The notes beneath the pieces are model-generated. The model worked only from the letters and a program-made list of their open reading frames with translations. It ran no database searches and was not told where the DNA came from. Both the position numbers and the translations under genes were made by a program. A stretch of DNA of 64,000 nt from Nostoc sp. MS1 (lineage in GTDB: Bacteria; Cyanobacteriota; Cyanobacteriia; Cyanobacteriales; Nostocaceae): positions 5,949,501 through 6,013,500 of the forward strand of contig NZ_AP023441.1 in the NCBI RefSeq assembly GCF_019976755.1, in the 5' to 3' direction. Positions 60,797-64,000 of the stretch are shown here, piece after piece; the stretch's first letter is position 1; every line of letters starts with the position of its first letter.

Positions 60797-62674
60797 ATGA
60801 GACCCGCCCAAACTAATCAGTTTGACTACGTTAAAATCGGCTTGGCATCACCAGAACGTATTCGCCAATGGGGTGAGCGTACATTACCCAATGGTCAGGT
60901 CGTAGGTGAAGTTACCAAACCAGAAACGATAAATTATCGGACTCTCAAGCCAGAAATGGATGGCTTGTTTTGTGAGCGCATCTTTGGCCCAGCGAAAGAT
61001 TGGGAATGCCACTGTGGTAAGTATAAGAGAGTCCGCCATAGAGGTATTGTCTGTGAGCGTTGCGGCGTGGAAGTTACCGAATCACGGGTACGCCGTCACC
61101 GCATGGGATTTATTAAACTGGCTGCACCAGTAGCCCACGTTTGGTATCTCAAAGGGATTCCTAGCTACATCTCCATTCTCTTGGATATGCCTTTGCGGGA
61201 TGTAGAACAGATTGTATATTTCAACTCTTATGTTGTTCTCAGCCCCGGTAATGCTGAAACCTTAAGCTACAAGCAATTACTGAGCGAAGACCAGTGGTTA
61301 GAAATTGAAGACCAAATCTACAGCGAAGACTCTCAGTTGCAAGGTGTAGAGGTAGGTATTGGTGCGGAAGCACTGCTGCGCTTGCTGGCTGATATTAATT
61401 TAGAAGAAGAAGCAGAAAGGCTCCGGGAAGAAATTGGCAGTGCGAAAGGACAAAAACGCGCCAAACTGATCAAGCGCCTACGGGTAATTGACAACTTCAT
61501 CGCTACTGGTTCTAAACCAGAGTGGATGGTGATGACCGTGATTCCTGTGATTCCTCCAGACTTGCGCCCAATGGTGCAGTTGGACGGTGGACGCTTTGCT
61601 ACCAGCGACTTGAATGATTTGTATCGCCGCGTAATTAACCGGAATAACCGTTTAGCAAGATTGCAAGAAATTCTTGCACCGGAAATTATCGTGCGGAACG
61701 AAAAGCGGATGCTCCAGGAAGCTGTAGACGCTTTGATTGATAACGGTCGTCGGGGACGCACTGTAGTCGGTGCAAATAACCGACCCCTGAAATCTTTGTC
61801 CGACATCATTGAGGGTAAGCAAGGACGTTTCCGGCAAAACTTGTTAGGTAAACGGGTTGACTACTCTGGACGTTCTGTAATTGTGGTTGGGCCAAAACTA
61901 CAGATTCACCAATGCGGTTTGCCTAGAGAAATGGCGATCGAACTATTCCAGCCATTTGTTATTAATCGCCTAATTCGTAGTGGGATGGTGAATAACATCA
62001 AAGCTGCGAAGAAACTAATTTCTCGGAATGATCCTAGTGTTTGGGATGTACTGGAAGAGGTGATTGAGGGACACCCAGTCATGCTAAACCGTGCGCCTAC
62101 ACTGCACCGTTTGGGTATTCAGGCGTTTGAACCAATTCTGGTAGAAGGTCGCGCAATTCAACTCCATCCTTTGGTGTGTCCAGCTTTTAACGCTGACTTT
62201 GACGGCGACCAAATGGCGGTACACGTTCCCCTATCTCTGGAAAGTCAGGCGGAAGCGCGGTTATTAATGCTGGCTTCTAACAATATTCTCTCACCCGCTA
62301 CAGGTAGACCGATTATTACACCTAGCCAAGATATGGTGTTAGGTGCTTACTACTTGACGGCAGAAAACCCAGGCGCTACCAAAGGTGCAGGTAAATACTT
62401 TGCTTCTCTTGACGACGTAATTATGGCGTTCCAGCAAGAGCAAATTGACTTGCATGCCTATATCTACGTGCGGTTTGACGGCGAAGTAGAATCTGACCAA
62501 GCAGACAACGAACCTCTGGAAGTCATCAATAACGAAGACGGTAGCCGGACTGTAATGTATAAGTACCGCCGAGTCAGAGAAGACGCTCAGGGAAATTTAC
62601 TTTCTCAGTATATTCGCACAACTCCAGGTCGTGTTATTTACAATAAAGCGATTCAAGAAGCACTTGCAAGTTAG
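60797..62674 (+). CDS. rpoC1: RNA polymerase gamma subunit (N-terminal beta-prime part)
   Basis: In cyanobacteria and plastids the beta-prime subunit is split in two; RpoC1 (gamma) is the N-terminal part. The 625 residues have the N-terminal zinc site (CHCGKYKRVRHRGIVCERCG, about 72-91), KRVDYSGRSVIVVGP and the catalytic Mg-binding NADFDGDQMAVHVPLS. The split after the trigger-region start gives an end typical of cyanobacteria. ATG 60797 is 132 bases after the rpoB stop; the gap holds repeats. Its stop is followed by a fold-back G-rich/C-rich array before rpoC2. It is in the same operon as rpoB and rpoC2. Confidence 0.97.
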   Translation: MRPAQTNQFDYVKIGLASPERIRQWGERTLPNGQVVGEVTKPETINYRTLKPEMDGLFCERIFGPAKDWECHCGKYKRVRHRGIVCERCGVEVTESRVRRHRMGFIKLAAPVAHVWYLKGIPSYISILLDMPLRDVEQIVYFNSYVVLSPGNAETLSYKQLLSEDQWLEIEDQIYSEDSQLQGVEVGIGAEALLRLLADINLEEEAERLREEIGSAKGQKRAKLIKRLRVIDNFIATGSKPEWMVMTVIPVIPPDLRPMVQLDGGRFATSDLNDLYRRVINRNNRLARLQEILAPEIIVRNEKRMLQEAVDALIDNGRRGRTVVGANNRPLKSLSDIIEGKQGRFRQNLLGKRVDYSGRSVIVVGPKLQIHQCGLPREMAIELFQPFVINRLIRSGMVNNIKAAKKLISRNDPSVWDVLEEVIEGHPVMLNRAPTLHRLGIQAFEPILVEGRAIQLHPLVCPAFNADFDGDQMAVHVPLSLESQAEARLLMLASNNILSPATGRPIITPSQDMVLGAYYLTAENPGATKGAGKYFASLDDVIMAFQQEQIDLHAYIYVRFDGEVESDQADNEPLEVINNEDGSRTVMYKYRRVREDAQGNLLSQYIRTTPGRVIYNKAIQEALAS

Positions 62675-62776
62675 GGAGTAGGGAATAGGGAGTAGGGAGT
62701 AGGGTATTTTACCTCTCACTACTCCCCACTCACCACTCCCCACTCCCTGCCAATGACTAAGGACTAATGACTAATG
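62674..62776. repeat. Fold-back GGGAGTA / CACTCCC array and ATGACTA units
   Basis: GGGAGTAGGGA units (62674-62704) are complementary to CCCCACTCACCACTCCC-type units (62719-62749), around a short AT loop. ATGACTA heptamers (62755-62777) follow and include the start codon of rpoC2. This large hairpin lies inside an essential operon. Confidence 0.85.
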
Positions 62777-64000
62777 ACTAACGAAAAGATGGTTTTTCGC
62801 AATCGCGTCGTTGATAAAGGTCAACTGAGAAATTTGATTTCTTGGGCGTTCACTCATTATGGAACGGCGCGTACCGCAGTGATGGCGGATAAGTTGAAGG
62901 ATTTGGGCTTCCGCTATGCTACTAGGGCTGGGGTTTCTATCAGTGTTGATGATTTGATGGTTCCACCTAGTAAGCGCAGTCTTCTGGAAGCTGCTGAAGA
63001 AGAAATTCGCGCTACTGAAGTCCGTTACCAACGCGGTGAAATTACGGAAGTTGAACGTTTCCAAAAGGTAATTGATACTTGGAACGGTACTAGTGAGGCT
63101 CTGAAGGACGAGGTAGTTACCCACTTCAAACAAACCAACCCCCTCAACTCTGTATACATGATGGCGTTCTCTGGGGCGCGGGGTAATATCTCTCAGGTGC
63201 GTCAGTTGGTGGGTATGCGGGGTCTGATGGCAGATCCGCAAGGGGAAATTATCGACTTACCCATCAAAACTAATTTCCGCGAAGGTCTCACTGTAACAGA
63301 ATACATTATTTCGTCTTACGGTGCGAGAAAGGGTCTGGTAGATACAGCGTTACGTACCGCCGACTCTGGTTATCTCACTCGCCGTCTGGTGGACGTATCC
63401 CAAGATGTGATCATTCGGGAAATTGATTGCGGTACTACTAGAGGGATTCCCGTCCGGGCGATGACCGAAGGTAACAAAACCCTAATTAAGCTATCTACAC
63501 GCTTGTTAGGACGGGTGATAGGCGAGGATGTAATTAATCCTACGACAAAAGAAGTTGTTGCTCCACGCAACACCCCCATTTCTGATGACTTAGCCAAGGA
63601 CATCGAGAAGGCTGGGGTGAAGGAAGTTGTCGTGCGATCGCCTCTCACCTGTGAAGCCGCCCGTTCTGTGTGCCAACACTGCTACGGTTGGAGTTTGGCT
63701 CACGCCAAGATGGTAGACTTAGGGGAGGCTGTAGGTATTATCGCTGCTCAAAGTATCGGTGAACCTGGAACCCAGCTAACCATGCGGACATTCCACACCG
63801 GGGGTGTGTTCACCGGGGAAGTAGCGCAACAAGTACGTTCCAAAGCCGATGGAACTATCAAGTTACCTAAGAAGCTACGGACAAGACCCTACCGGACTCG
63901 TCACGGGGAAGATGCTTTATTTGTAGAAAGCAATGGGATTATGATTCTGGAACCTCGTAAAGAAGGTTCAGAAACTCCACCACCTCAAGAAGTTCAAGTG
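62774..64000 (+). CDS. rpoC2: RNA polymerase beta-prime subunit (C-terminal part), partial at window end
   Basis: RpoC2 is the C-terminal half of the split beta-prime subunit. The reading starts at ATG 62774 (MTNEKMVFRNRVVDKGQLRN) and stays open to the window end, about 409 codons. Family motifs include SWAFTHYGTARTAVMADKL, AFSGARGNISQVRQLVGMRG with the bridge/trigger-helix region, the zinc cysteines in LTCEAARSVCQHCYGW (about 292-307), and GIIAAQSIGEPGTQLTMRTF. The start codon is the ATG of an ATGACTA repeat, with no ribosome site; an inner ATG at 62789 (MVFRNR) is an alternative. It is the third gene of the rpoB-rpoC1-rpoC2 operon. The 3' end lies beyond this window. Confidence 0.95.
   Translation, partial: MTNEKMVFRNRVVDKGQLRNLISWAFTHYGTARTAVMADKLKDLGFRYATRAGVSISVDDLMVPPSKRSLLEAAEEEIRATEVRYQRGEITEVERFQKVIDTWNGTSEALKDEVVTHFKQTNPLNSVYMMAFSGARGNISQVRQLVGMRGLMADPQGEIIDLPIKTNFREGLTVTEYIISSYGARKGLVDTALRTADSGYLTRRLVDVSQDVIIREIDCGTTRGIPVRAMTEGNKTLIKLSTRLLGRVIGEDVINPTTKEVVAPRNTPISDDLAKDIEKAGVKEVVVRSPLTCEAARSVCQHCYGWSLAHAKMVDLGEAVGIIAAQSIGEPGTQLTMRTFHTGGVFTGEVAQQVRSKADGTIKLPKKLRTRPYRTRHGEDALFVESNGIMILEPRKEGSETPPPQEVQV

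Noticed and set aside
1..64000. CRISPR array
   Set aside because: The tandem repeats have 7-16 base units without unique 30-40 base spacers, so they are STRR arrays.

Overview
The window is chromosomal DNA from a filamentous cyanobacterium of the Nostoc/Anabaena type. Three things support this. The RNA polymerase beta-prime subunit is split into rpoC1 and rpoC2. The octamer GCGATCGC (HIP1) is scattered through the genes. Short tandem heptamer repeats (ATGACTA/TAGTCAT, TTGACAG/CTGTCAA, CATCTCCCT and relatives) fill many intergenic gaps, as known for heterocystous cyanobacteria (STRR sequences). No tRNA, rRNA, CRISPR array or intact insertion sequence was seen.

Layout. 1-12 kb is mixed housekeeping: a GT39-type glycosyltransferase, an unusual serine-recombinase homologue, a VOC protein, argJ, accD, a Uma2 protein, prepilin peptidase, leuB and an HD hydrolase. 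It ends in a small graveyard (11.2-12.2 kb) that looks like the remains of CRISPR accessory genes. 12.3-17.4 kb is a sulfate-uptake region: sbpA-cysT-cysW-NIL on the minus strand and a second sbpA on the plus strand, with no ATPase gene. 18-28 kb is a two-component block: a CHASE3/GAF kinase, a 1620-residue REC-8xPAS hybrid kinase, and an Rcp1-like regulator next to a REC-PAS-PAS hybrid kinase. 28-31.9 kb holds two transporters, a phosphoribosyltransferase and a VanY-like peptidase. 32-38.6 kb is a glycan cluster: three GT4 enzymes, a PIG-L deacetylase and an AGE-type epimerase, around an AT-rich 800-bp gap. 39-50.7 kb contains a kinase with four tandem GAF units, a MerR regulator whose promoter sits in a truncated sirtuin gene, a kinase-TPR protein, a rhomboid-like protein lacking its catalytic dyad, a 2OG-Fe(II) oxygenase, a repeat-rich membrane protein and hslO. 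51-54.6 kb has small proteins, a Uma2 gene with an internal stop, a universal stress protein and hisD. 55.5-64 kb is the core cluster rpsT-tatD-rpoB-rpoC1-rpoC2; rpoC2 runs off the window.

The most notable signals are these: the CRISPR-accessory remnant with a preserved Walker A motif; a candidate small RNA between argJ and accD with an exact TATAAT box and a terminator; a textbook MerR operator inside the broken sirtuin gene; repeat heptamers that supply or touch the start or stop codons of many genes, including rpoC2; and two families (serine recombinase, rhomboid) in which intact genes lack the expected catalytic residues.
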